Assembly: GCA_009193035.1 (NCBI GenBank)
Contig: SWDT01000281.1
Span: 113,662-177,661 of the forward strand
Length of the DNA stretch: 64,000 nt
Reading direction: 5' to 3'
Source of the DNA: Halicephalobus mephisto
Taxonomy: Eukaryota > Nematoda > Chromadorea > Rhabditida > Panagrolaimidae
A program made the position numbers and the translations under genes. The notes beneath the pieces were generated by a model. It worked only from the letters and a program-made list of their open reading frames with translations. It ran no database searches and was not told the DNA's origin. Below, piece after piece: positions 44,231 through 55,816 of this stretch; positions within the stretch are counted from its first letter, which is position 1, and the number at the start of each line of letters is the position of its first letter.

Positions 44231-46409
44231 ATTTATATTTAAAATATTTATATTTAAAAGTTTGAAATTAAAGTAAAATCTGCACTTTGCTTGCAGCATT
44301 TAGGTAGGTCAATTTATTCAATTTGGTGCACACAAATTTGGTTTGACTTTGATTTCAATGTCGACCGCATTTAGACCTTAATATTGAAAAAAATTAACTG
44401 CAAAATTCTCCATGATTACGCAAAACCAAATTTATCACATTAGTTACTTCATTATTCAGCCATTTTTACAAATTAATTCATAATTCAACAAAATTGAAAA
44501 TTTATAAAAAATATTTCTAAAATTTTTTATCAAATTTAAAAATCTGCAAAAAATTACTTTTTAAAATTTAATTTTAATAATTTTTTTCTCGTTGATTACA
44601 GTTGTTTAATTAATTTTTCGAAAAAACAATTACAAAAGTGAAAAAATTTAACTCTAAATTTAGTGATTTTCCAAATTATTTCGTTTCGGATGATCATTTA
44701 ACAGAAATTGGATGCAGATTCTGAATCAAGATTAAGAGTTTTAACGCCTAAAAGACAGTGGGATGTGACGTTGGTGTTCCACAGGTTCGATCCTTTGGGT
44801 CAAAATTTGCATGAAAATTGTGCAAAAAATCATTTGGTAAATCGATGTCAAAAATTAACTTTTTTAGAACAATATGAAATGGAAATAATGTTTCCAAGAA
44901 GGTGTGTAAAAACTTAACTTTTTTAGAACAACATGACATGGCAATAATGTCCCCAGGAAGGTATGTAAAAAATTAACTTTTTTCAAAGGCGATTTTTCGA
45001 ACAAAAGGACTGTCGTTTACGTATTAAAACGATATATAACTTATTCCAAAAAAACCACTTCGAACAACTGAATTGTTGTTTTTGATTTTGACTACCGTAA
45101 TTTTTGAATATTTATTTCCTAGATTCTGAATCTTCAAAATTCCAATTTGATTTCGAAATAATTCATTTTTAATTTTCGAACAAAAATACATGGCTACATA
45201 CGACAATAGCCCAAGGCGGTTTTGTCACAGATGAAATCGGATTTTTAAAATATGATTAGATTTTGTTCCAAAAATCGCCTAAAATTAACCTCAACAATTT
45301 CCTTTATTTAAAAAATTTTATAAATTAATTTTAATAAAATTAAAGAATTTTAAATTTCATTATTTACTAAAAAAAATCAAATTTTTGCGTTTTTTGTCAA
45401 AGTTTAAAGTAAAAATTCAAATATTTCGTTCTAAGACAACATCCATAAATTTCTTCTAACTTAAGTCTGTTTTACCTAAATTGATAAAACTTGATATATC
45501 AATTTTTTAAAAATATATTTTAAAAAATCCGAAATTTTACTTTTAAAAAAATAAAATTTTATTTAAAAAGATTCGAAATTTTACTTTTAAAAAAATAAAA
45601 TTTTATGTAAAAAATTCGAAATTTTACTTTTAAAAAGAATAAAATTTTATTTAAAAAGATTCGAAATTTTACTTTTAAAAAAAAATAAAATTTTATTTAA
45701 AAAGATTCGAAATTTTACTTTTAAAAAAATAAAATTTTATTTTTAAAAATTAAGTTTTATTTAAAAAAATTCGGAATTTTGTCAAAAATGAATTTCTGAC
45801 TTCTTGAACACAATTACTGAAGTAATTTTTTTGTAAATTTTGAATTTTATCGAATGATAAAATATAATTTTCTACCAGCATTTATTTTTAATTTTCGCAA
45901 TATGATTGATTACAGAATTATGTAAGAATGTCCAAATGTCACGTGGAACCAAAATTTCCACGTACATTTTTATTTTAACAAATTCTGAAAATTCGTTTTG
46001 AAACAATTTCGCAAAAAATTTTAATTTTCAATAATAATGCAAATTTTTAAATTTAAAAATAATTTTTTTTAATTTTTGAATTTCTTAAAAAATAATTTTT
46101 TAAAATTTTTGAATTTCTTAAAAAATAATTTTTTTAAATTTTTGAATTTCTTAAAAAATTATTTTTTTAAATTTTTGAATTTCTGAAAAATAATTTTTTT
46201 TTTAATTTTTGAATTTCTTAAAAATTATTTTTTTTTTAATTTTTGAATTCGCGGGCTAAGAAATGAAATTAATAAAATTTACTCGTAATTTTTCCTTTTT
46301 TACTTAAATTTTGAAATTCTCTAAAACATTTTAGAAGTTCACTTCAAGACAATTACCGAAAAACTGTCATTTTTAATTATTATAATGGCTTGATTTTTTG
46401 GACTTTTTA

Positions 46410-46760
46410 AATTCATGCGCAGAGGCATCAAACTTCACAAAAATGATAAAGTTGGTAAATCTGGCAATGAATAGCAAACTTGATTCTCTTTCTCTTTTCT
46501 CTCTTTCTTCGTCTCTTGTTCTCTCTTCTTTTGTTCTTCTTTTTTTTATTTTTCTCTTCTCTGTCTCTCTTGCCTTTTTTCTCTTTTTTGCCTTTCTTCT
46601 CTCACTGTCTATTTCTATTTCTTTCTTCATTTATTTATTTTTCTTTCTCTGTCTCTCTCTTTTTTCCTTTCTTCTTTTTCTCTCTCCTTCTTTTTATTTG
46701 CTTTCTCTGTTTCTTTCTTCCCTCGCTCTCTCATTTTGCTTGATCTTTTACCTAAATTTA
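46410..46760 (+). repeat. Dispersed element with a ~280-bp polypyrimidine expansion
   Basis: The head (TTCATGCGCAGAGGCATCAA, GGTAAATCTGGCAATG) and tail (CTTTTACCTAAATTTA) match the dispersed element, but the CT tract spans about 46475-46750 and is almost free of purines. Long homopyrimidine runs like this can form triplex DNA and cause long artefactual open frames on both strands. Confidence 0.85.
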
Positions 46761-47172
46761 ACAATTTCTCAAAAATCCTAGAAATTCTTCTCGAGATTAT
46801 TTGTGAAAAACTTATTTTTCATTTTTATAATAATTTGTTTTCTCTGTTGTGTTGGCTGTTTTGAAGTTATTTTCCACCAATCAAGAGTCTTTGACGCCAT
46901 CATAAATCATCACTTCACGTTTAATTTCCATCAGAATCTGACTCGAGACTTTGTTTAACAATGGAGAATTCAGAAGACAGAAATCAAACAAGATACACCG
47001 TTTAATCAGACCAAATTTCGTACATTTACTTTGAATCTTTATCATTGCAAAAATCACAAAGATACTTGAAAAAATCTGTGATTAAATGAAACAAACAATC
47101 AGCCATAGGCGGAGCTGATTTTCCATCGACGGACAGACGTCTGTCTTGAACTGATTTATCCGTTGTGATGAT

Positions 47173-47193
47173 GATAGGTGACAAAACAGATAA
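47173..47193 (+). promoter_or_regulatory. GATA-like motifs upstream of S1P lyase
   Basis: TGATAG at 47172-47177 and AGATAA at 47188-47193 lie about 210-230 bp before the start codon. Regulation of S1P lyase genes by GATA factors has been reported in worm and mammal, so these are plausible sites, but such short motifs are common in AT-rich DNA. Confidence 0.3.
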
Positions 47194-47403
47194 AAAGCAC
47201 TGTAAAGACAGGAATCAAGCTATAAACACCGGGCTTGCCTTAAATATCATTCCAAAGTCCACCAAAATGGGTCTTTTCAGAATTAAAGTTGGAATGATTT
47301 TTTTTTTCAATCTTTTGGGACAATATCGTGATTTTTTCACGTGGTTGATAAAACTCCTTCGTTGGTAGTCATTATTCTTGTTAAAGTCGATTTTTTCAGA
47401 AAA

Positions 47404-49692
47404 ATGCTTCAAAAATTCTATAATCATTCTGTGGACTTTATTCAGAATCCGGTCGAATCCATCGGATCTCTGGATGACAGTGAAAAACTTTTCGGCGTCA
47501 GTATCTTAATTTTCATTTTTTCACTTTACTTAATCTACGATGAACTCCTGAACATGCCAAGTAGTAAGTTTTTCATTTTTAAATTTATTTTTAATAAAAT
47601 TCAAAATTCTGGAGGTTTTCAAAATATAATCAAAATTTCTGGAATCTTTAAGAAATTTTTTCAAAATTTTAAAGCGTTTTAAAATTCAGTGGAATTTTTT
47701 AGAATTTTGTGAAATTTTTAAAGTTTACTGAATAATTTCGAAATTTTCTAAAATCTTCCAGGATCTAATAGAAGGTTTTCAAATTTTTGGAAATTTTACA
47801 GAAGCTTCCGGAATTTTCTAAGATCCTCTAAAAATTTCTCCGATATTCTAGAATCCAGTAAGAGATTCTGAAAACTTGAAAAATTTCATTGAAATCTAAA
47901 ATTTAATATTTTTGAAATAGTTTAAAAATAAAAATTCCAAAAATTCGTGTCAAGACGACTTGACAAAAAGATCCATTTTTATTTTTTACATTGGCCTGAT
48001 TTTTAGGATTCGTTAAAGGAACAAAGTACTACGTCTTCGAAGGTGTCAAAGCGATTCCATACGTCAAACGAAAATTGGCGGATGAAATGATAAAAATCGA
48101 AAAAGATCTCCATGACAGTATTCACGATTCTGACACGACCAAAATTTGCTTCAGGGCGTTACCCGAAGAAGGAATCGCTACAGATAAATTAATCAATATC
48201 GCCAACATCTACGACAATTTAGAAACTCCAAAATACCTCGAAGGCAAAGTTTCTGGAGCAATTTTCAGCGATGAATCCAACGAAGAAGAAATGAAAGTTT
48301 ATCAAGCAGTTTTCGAAAAATTTGCCTGGTCAAATCCATTGTGGCCAAAGTTGTTTCCTGGAGTGAGAAAAATGGAAGCAGAAGTCGTCAGAATGACCTG
48401 TGAATTGCTTCACGGAGATGAAGAAACTTGTGGAACGGTTTGTTTAATTTTTTCGAATTGAAATTTTCTAGAAGACTTCTGGAGTTTTGAGAAACTGTAG
48501 AAGCTTCTAGAATCTTCCGAAAATTTACAGAATCTTCTAAATACTTTCAGAATTCAATAAAAACATTTAAAATTTTTAAGAACTTTAAATTTCCAAAGTT
48601 GTCAAAATTTTTTACTTTTTTTAAATTGATCACTTTCAGATGAGCACGGGTGGATCGATGTCGATCATTCTGGCTTGTCTCGCACACAGAAATCGGGCAT
48701 ATTCGAGAGGAGTCAAAAAACCAGAGATGATCCTTCCAAGCAGCGCTCATGCTGCTTTCTTCAAAGCTGCTGAACTCTTTAATTTGACTATAATCGAGAT
48801 TCCAGTTGATCTGAAGACCTTCAAAGTACCCGTCAACAAAGTCAAAAAAGCCATAAATTCAAGAACAGCCTTGATCGTCGGATCAGCCCCCAACTTCCCC
48901 TACGGCACTATGGACGACATTGAGGCCTTAGGGAAACTCGGTTTGAAGTACGATATCCCTGTCCACGTCGACGCATGTCTCGGCGGATTTCTGCTTCCTT
49001 TTGTTGATTGCCAAAAGTACGGCATTCCGAAATTCGATTTCTCCGTTCCCGGCGTGATTAGTATGTCCGCTGACACCCACAAATACGGCCTGACCCCTAA
49101 GGGCTCGTCTGTGGTTTGCTACAGAAACAAATCCTATCTCCATCACCAGTACTTCTGCCAGCCCGATTGGCAAGGAGGGATCTACGCTTCGGCCACTTTG
49201 GAAGGCAGTCGGGCGGGATTAAACATCGCCCTCTGCTGGTCCGCGATGCTCTTCTACGGTAAAAATCATTATTCAGAAAAATCCAAAGCTGTTATTGAAA
49301 CCACTAGGAAAATTCGAAATGGAATTTTGGAAATCCCTCAATTAAAACTCCAAGGAAATTCCGACATTTGTATTGTCAGTTTCACCTCTGACGTCATCGA
49401 CATCCACAGATTCCACGATTTAATGAACAAAAAAGGATGGCAGTTGTCGAATCTTCAGTTTCCTTCTGGAGTCCACTTAATGGTTACCTTGAACCACACC
49501 AAGCCCGGGGTTGCCGAAGACATGATCGAAGACATGAAGGAAGTCGTGGCCACCATCGTCAAGACTCCTAACGAGAAACCAGAAGGAGCTGCTGCTCTCT
49601 ACGGAATGGTCCAGAAGATTCCCGACAGATCGATAATCAAAAATTTCGCCAACGCTTATTTGGATGCTTGTTATACAATCCCGGATTTCTAG
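47404..49692 (+). CDS. spl-1: Sphingosine-1-phosphate lyase
   Basis: This PLP enzyme of the ER membrane irreversibly cleaves sphingosine-1-phosphate to phosphoethanolamine and a fatty aldehyde, the exit step of sphingolipid catabolism. Three exons (47404-47563, 48007-48437, 48640-49692) give 547 residues, close to the usual length. An N-terminal membrane anchor lies at ~29-46 (LFGVSILIFIFSLYLIY) and the catalytic domain faces the cytosol. Key motifs are STGGSMSI, HVDACLGGF and SADTHKYG, whose Lys345 should form the Schiff base with PLP, and the substrate-region motif DWQGGIYASATLEGSRAG. The start is favoured by a trans-splice-like acceptor (TTTTTTCAG) four bases upstream. AATAAA at 49780-49785 is a poly(A) signal. 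C. elegans has several paralogues; spl-1 is the nearest name but orthology was not tested. Confidence 0.95.
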
Positions 49693-51476
49693 TATATTAA
49701 GAAGTATACTGTAGATATATACTAATCATTGCTCAAAAATACACCGGTATTAATTAGTTTATGGTTTTTAATAATATAAAATAAAATTGTTATCTTATAT
49801 TGTAGGTCGAAAAAATATAAAATCAGTTTTCAAACAATAATACAATTATTAACGTCCTGCTTCGAAAGATGATAGTACTTGAAATTACATATGTTGATGT
49901 ACAATCATCCATGAGGGTTCTACTGAAAAAGTTATGTTCACTTTTAGAATTAAAAACACTATTTTTGGCTCTTTTTGCACTTTATCTGCCGTAGCAAATA
50001 GTGCGTTTCAGAATCCAATTTATGATTCATCTGAAAGCCTATCCTTTTTGCTACAAACACTGAGGTGTTCAGAATCACTGCTTCAGTAAATGTTTAATCA
50101 CAAGAATCTGAAGTTGAAAATCGCTAGAAATTTTTGTGTCACTTTCAAGAGTCGTGGCTGACTTTAAATGACTTTAAAAGTTCGAATTTCACCCTTGATT
50201 ACCGGGTTCTGAGGAGTTTAATTTTCCAACTTTATTCTATCAACTATTTTCAGTTTCAATATCATCAAAACTGTCATCAGTTTCCTCGTCTTCATTATAT
50301 TCAAATGATGTTACCAAATTTTCATGATCCTTGATATTATTAACTTGATATTCGTCCTCATCTCTCTCACTATAATACAACAGTTGATCAAAACTATGTT
50401 CCGACTCGTTGTCTTCCATATATCCGGAAAGCCTCTCTCAGTAATTCAAGTGCAAGTAAAATACAGATAAATATAAAATTTATCCTAATATTGTTAAATT
50501 ATTGTGCAATAAAAACTCGTTCAATTGCAAAAAATGATTACTGTATAGGACCACGTGAATGGCTGATCATGTACTGTGAAAAAGAGAAAAAACACACGTT
50601 GTTATGAATGTGTTAAAGAATATTTTAGAAAAAATTCTGTATTTTTTTAGCTTCCCAGAATTCCTCACGGATTCTTATAATAAATTGATGAATGCAAAAT
50701 AAAAAAAATTAAGAAACTTTTTGTTTTAGAGGCTTGCAACCCTTCCTAGTTAAAATGCAACTTTAAAATCGAATCGATCTCAGTTTATTTAGGATTAATT
50801 TTCTAGACAATATTTCTGTGTTCGAATTGAGAAGAATTGATGCTTTTTTCTAAATTTAATTATATGTTTCGGAAGATAAAAACTATGTAATCAGGTTATC
50901 AATACAAAACTATCGATTGATGAGGTGTTCCTTTCAATTAACAGTCTAAATGAAATAGTTTATTTTCCAAACAATGTTTTTGTAGCGTTTTATGTGAATT
51001 TACTTTATGTAAAAAAGAATTTACATCAACTTTTTTCATTAATATAAACTTTAATCAGGAAAAATTAATGATTTAAGATATAGTGACCTCGTGAAATCAA
51101 TAATCCTATGGAAAATTGAAATTGAATTTTTTACGAAACTACCTCGATGTGAATTTTCAGAATTTCTTAGAAATTCACGTAGCTTATAATTTTGATTCTG
51201 CGTAAGGATTTCGTAATTGATGTTTTAGAAGTACATTCTCTCTCGATAGATCTGAAAATTTCCAGATCAAAGTCGTATAGGATACAAACTTTTTCTATCC
51301 ACTTTTGAGGATTAATAATGACACATTAAAATATTTGTAGATATCTCAGAAGTCGTATTTAGTGTCAAAATGATATTTTAAATGCTAATTGTTTTTTATT
51401 ATAATCAACAATAGATTCAACAATATTACGTGGTATACAAACCTACGATTGAATTCCATTTATTTTCAGATTCAGG
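49693..51476. other. Spacer after S1P lyase; change in sequence texture
   Basis: After the lyase 3' UTR the sequence loses the homopolymer-rich arrays that dominate the left 49 kb. It contains one short acidic open frame on minus (listed separately) and otherwise unique AT-rich sequence. No dispersed pyrimidine-tract element was seen. Confidence 0.55.
50240..50419 (-). CDS. Short acidic open frame (59 residues), unknown
   Basis: An ATG-initiated frame starting MEDNESEHSFDQLLYYSERD and rich in Asp/Glu (EYNEDEETDDSFDD). The biased, non-AT-driven composition stands out from the spacer. It could be a small gene, the N-terminal exon of a lost gene, or a transposon leader, since acidic N-termini are common in nuclear transposon proteins. 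No continuing exon was identified. Confidence 0.3.
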   Translation of the reverse strand: MEDNESEHSFDQLLYYSERDEDEYQVNNIKDHENLVTSFEYNEDEETDDSFDDIETENS

Positions 51477-52740
51477 ATGGCTTTGCATTCGCATCTTTAT
51501 TTTGATCTTATTCAAAAATTAGAAAGTTCATTCAAAAATAATGAAGAATTAATGGCCAAATTTATGATTTCTGGAAAGGAACCTTTCTTTGTTTTAGGCA
51601 ATTGTGTAATCGAACCAGATGCTCTTGAAATCTCTAATTATTTCTCTGTGCAAAGCATTCCATTCTATGGGTTGTATTTCAAATTTGTGAGTTGATAGAC
51701 TATTATGATCTTTATAATCAGCAAACACAGAATAAGGATATCGGAATCAATAAAGACAGCAGACACCTCTGTACAGGACAGATTGTCCGATGGGCATTAT
51801 TTTCCGTCGAGAAAGTCAAGATTCATACTGCAAATCCTCTTCCCGTACTTGTTATTAATTTGTTACTGAAAATTCCAAGTGAGTTTCATTTATCATTAAA
51901 AAGTAATTTTTTTTAGATTTCAAAGAGCTCGAATTATCTAGATGCGATTTGACGACCGCAAAGTTGTTGCTTGGATCTAGAAAGCTTCATTTTGTGATGA
52001 TTCAACCGGATACCATTAAGGACTTGAGTGATATCCGTATTGACACTGAACATCTACATTTATCTGATGTTTCTCTTGAAGATGCTTTGAAGGCTGAATC
52101 CATCAAGACGGATTCATTAATTATTAATTACAAACCAGAAGACTTTACTAACAATCTGTCTATTATGAACATAGGGTTAATTTTCTTAATTTTTGGTTTA
52201 TTACAAGTAGTACTTTCCAGCTCTGGCTTCCAATTCCTTAAACATATGGATTTACGTTCTTATTCCATGAACATATTTCTCAGCTTTGAAAAGATAATTA
52301 ACTTCCTGGAATTTGTCAATATGAAACTTGTTAACCTGAAGTCCCTTAGGCTTTACTTTTCTGGATATAGCAATGAACTCATCAATAAGGAGCCAGAAGC
52401 GGCTTTTTTTATTATTCGTGATTTGAATGAAACAGTGATAAACTTGAAGAACATATTGACTACTTATAATGGACGAGTAATTGTCGAGATTAGTCATCAT
52501 ATAGAGTTGAAAATAACTTCCAAAATTTCTACAAAAACTATTGAAGATTATGGCAAGGAACTCGAAAAAGAATTTCCGGATTTGAACTACTATTCCGACG
52601 TCAAATGTGGTTTATACCATTTCTCTTATGAAGGAAACATATCAGAGAAGTTGATGTTAAAATCTTCATTGCGGTTGATATATGTAAAGGATAATTTTGA
52701 TGATTATCGACGCTCTCGAAAACGATTACATTATTATTGA
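51477..52740 (+). CDS. Lineage-specific protein, paralogue A of a tandem pair
   Basis: Four exons (51477-51686, 51731-51878, 51917-52175, 52221-52740) encode 378 residues starting MALHSHLYFDLIQKLESS. The model is anchored by the neighbouring paralogue at 54594: both have the same intron phases (0, 1, 2), and exon 3 is exactly 259 nt in both. The first ~45 residues (LMAKFMISGKEPFF) recall a degenerate F-box-like helix region, and the rest is Leu/Ile-rich alternating strand/helix sequence (NFKELELSRCDLTTAKLLL). That style fits the large nematode families of F-box-associated or FTH-type proteins, but I cannot name a domain securely. No signal peptide or clear membrane segment; AG acceptor context (TTTTCAG) lies 7 bp before the ATG. 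Confidence 0.72.
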
Positions 52741-54593
52741 CTAAAAATAGAAGAAAGACAAGAATTTGGAAAAAAGAATGAGCCAATTTTGTAAATAGAA
52801 AAAATGGGTTTTACGTTTAAAAAACTTCATGTAGTGATATGAAATATCTCGTGTCTGTTGTAATCATCGTGTTAAACTACATGAATGCGTATTTTTTACT
52901 GATTTAATTACTTCAGTTTGATATTTAAAAATAAACTACTACGACCAAAGATTCATTCAATTACAATGATTGGTTGCATTAATGATCAGTTTAAATGACA
53001 AAAAGGTTTCCTTAACTACTCTATCAAATATTTTGATGTTATTTCGTAATAATTATTAAAGATAAATTCAAATTACAAAGATGGGAGAAAAATTTAGTTT
53101 TCAGAATGTTTTAAAACTCGAAATCCAATTATGACCATTGACATTAAATGCCCATGATTTGAATAAAGAATAACCTCAGAAAGTTAAATAACATTTTATT
53201 TTTATCAATGAAATAAAAGTTCATAGTTATTGGGAAGATTTTTCAAATTTTTCTCCAACAAAGTTCGTAGGTTTCGATATCGGAATCAAACTAAAACTTG
53301 GAATTTTCTTACAACATTCGGGCAGATTGGTTTTCTCAATTCTCGTACCCAAATTTAATTCGATTTCGATTTTTAGTATTAGTGAAGTAAAAGGAAGATG
53401 GTGGAGTTATGAAATCTCCAATTGAGGTGGAAATACGCACTGTTCATTCATAGGAATGTCCTATTACAGTATGGAAGACCACTGATTTCTACAGTATACA
53501 GGGTTTCGAATATACCTAATTCAAATGTATTATTACGAAAACAGAGAAGGGAAACTCCTTGTGTGGGTGAAATTAAACAGACTCGAAATGGACTCCACAA
53601 ACAACACTATAAATTTAATAATAATCAAGTTTGGGATTCGCTGATCTGACTTTTTATTGCACTTTAGATGTGTCGAAACATCCTGGAAGTGAGAGGACTT
53701 TACACGAAAACAGTGTTGGTCGCAGAACACCAAATTCACGTTGTCATTGCGAGTTGACTGCGCAATGACACTTTGACTGTTAACTTTGATGAAATAGTTT
53801 ATTTCTAGTTCTTTTTTCATCAATTAAGATGATGATCCAGAATTTAGACAAGACTTGAAGTAATTTGTAAACTAGTTGAGAACATCTAAAAGAATAAATT
53901 ATGAAATGGAAGTTTCTAATGTTCTCTACAGATTATACCTCTCTAGAAGGGAATCCATTAGATATTTGAAGTAGTTTCTACAGCTTACAATTTTAGAAAG
54001 AGTCAGTTTCTGTTATAACACGAATAGATTTTTTCTTTTTACCGAGTACGTGAGTTTTCATATATGAAATTTTTTTTGATTTTAGAAACACTGCATTTGT
54101 GATTTTTTTTTCTCTCGTTGGAACCAATTCTTGTAACAGATTACTTATAATTCCTTTATTTACGATTAAATCTTTAATTTTAGGAAGTTTGGAGCGGTTT
54201 CATGACCAAAGCAAATAGTTTTTAACTAGAATCCACATAAGTTTATATATGAATATCAATTTCATAAGTATGATTTCTATATCCTGACTGAGGAACTGAT
54301 TCTTCTTAAGTTTTTGTGTGATGAAAATTGGAAATCCATTAATGAGACTATCGCTAAATGAGGTTGATTTTAAAATTTATTCTTGTGAAAATCGAAGTGA
54401 ATTGACTTTCATGTGAGGGAGAATTTGTATTAGTTCTTATTTCTAACACGAATTCTAATTTGCAACTTATCTAGGAATTTTAAAACTAGTAACTTTGTGA
54501 AGCTAGTAATCGCAGAAAAGATGAATTTCACAATGTTGCGTGATCTTGAATGTTTAATTGAATTTTATTTATTTATTTATTTTCAGATTCAGA
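52741..54593. other. Spacer between the two paralogues
   Basis: Unique AT-rich sequence. A single copy of the ACAACATTCGGGCAG repeat family lies at ~53255-53375. An open stretch at 53422-53649 has no splice or family support. Nothing else was seen. Confidence 0.5.
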
Positions 54594-55816
54594 ATGACTT
54601 TGAAGCCAGATATCTATTCCGATCTTCATCACGAATTGATGGTTCTATCCGAATATGAAGAATTGATGGCTAAGCTTATGCTTTCTGGAAAACAGCCGTT
54701 CCTTACTTTAAAGAATGCTATAGACAAAGTGAAGAGGATTAATCTTTGCTACGCAATAGGTTACCACGATGTTCGCTATCCAGATTCGCCGCCCTTTATA
54801 GTGTTCATGACATTTGTGAGTTCATAGATGAATGCGCTTTTTATTATTAAAACCATAGGATGATGATTTCGCAATCAGGGTAAATATCCAACATCCTTTT
54901 ATGGAAAGGGTTGTTCGATGGATATTGCCTTCTATCAGAAGAGTCGGCATTGGTATTTATGATCCTCTTCCTGCACGCTTTACATATATTACAGATTTAT
55001 TATTAAACAATCAGAGTAAGTTTCATTTCGCAACAAAAAATAAGTATTTTTTTAGATTTCAAAGAACTTGAACTATATAGTTATAGTTTCCCGACTGCAA
55101 AACTGCTGTTGGAATCCAGAAAGTTCGATTATACCATTATGAGGATTGAAGCACTGGAGGATTTAAACGGTATACACATTGACACTGAAATATTGGAAAT
55201 GCAGGATCTTCCTCTTGAGCTTGTTCTACCAGCTGATTCTGTCACAATGGATTCGTTGATTATCAGTTATATAGAGGGAAACTTTATTGACACAATTCTT
55301 CCTATGAATATCAAGTCGGTTTTTGTTTTGAATTTATTATAATTAGTACCTTGCAGTCCTAACTTTCAATCACTCAAAAAGTTGACGTTAAATGATTTTA
55401 GTGCCAAATTATTTCTCAACTTTGAAAATATGCTTGAGTTTCTAGAAGTTATGAATACAAAGTTTGTTGGTCTGGAGTTTCTTGAACTTGATTGTTATGA
55501 CCACCGTGAGATCCTGAGCTACAATGAGGAACAGAAGAGTGTTACCGTACCTCCTGATCTCCCCAAAAGTTTGGTGGATTACGGGAACGAGCTAGTAGTT
55601 TATGATGGACGAACAAAAGTTAAGGTTAATTATTTCCTAAGATGCTGGGGCTGTTCTATTTCTAATGAAACTACTCGTGATTGCTATAAGAAACTTGAGA
55701 AAGGGTTCTTGGATTTCGGCTATAGCTCTGAAATGAGTAAATTCGATGGCTTGGTTAACCAGAAACAAATCTCAGAAAAATTCACATTGAAAGTTTTGTT
55801 AAAGCTGAGTCGGTAG
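54594..55816 (+). CDS. Lineage-specific protein, paralogue B of a tandem pair
   Basis: Four exons (54594-54815, 54859-55015, 55056-55314, 55357-55816) encode 365 residues starting MTLKPDIYSDLHHELMVLSE. It aligns with paralogue A along most of its length, e.g. EELMAKLMLSGKQPF, then VVRWILPSIRRVGIGIYDPLPA, NFKELELYSYSFPTAKLLLE and DSLIISY. Identity looks moderate, so the duplication is not recent. The second acceptor was set at 54858 (CCATAG|GATGATG) because it alone keeps frame. AATAAA at 55909-55914 is a poly(A) signal. Function unknown; the same family remarks apply as for paralogue A. Confidence 0.72.

Larger units (their letters stand above)
43825..47403. other. Divergent spacer before the S1P lyase gene
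   Basis: It holds the 51-bp array at 44028-44230 and an isolated open stretch from ~44705 (AAATTGGATGCAGATTCTGA, reading WDVTLVFHRFDPLGQN). It also has a 59-bp duplication at 44855-44980, ~45-bp AT units at 45520-45770 (core TTCGAAATTTTACTTTTAAA) and ~60-bp units at 46070-46250. A large CT tract follows. The final 500 bp, unique and less AT-rich, are probably the lyase promoter. The 44705 stretch has an acceptor-like TTTAACAG but no partner exon, so it is not called as a gene. Confidence 0.55.

Noticed and set aside
43896..44265. Open frames with repeated MLQALCEFNFNV or KLNSQSACNIRAA units
   Set aside because: By-products of the 51-bp tandem repeat, open on both strands for the same arithmetic reason.
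44784..44793. GGTTCGATCC, matching a tRNA B box
   Set aside because: No A box, acceptor stem or cloverleaf could be drawn around it, and the stretch is open as protein.
46373..46781. Long Ser/Phe/Leu-rich and Lys/Glu/Arg-rich frames
   Set aside because: Forward and reverse translations of the polypyrimidine tract.
47165..47427. Open frames on both strands just before the S1P lyase start
   Set aside because: Positioned in the promoter and 5' leader, out of frame with the lyase and with no family resemblance.
53422..53823. 75- and 96-codon frames on opposite strands
   Set aside because: Overlapping on both strands with no motif or intron evidence.
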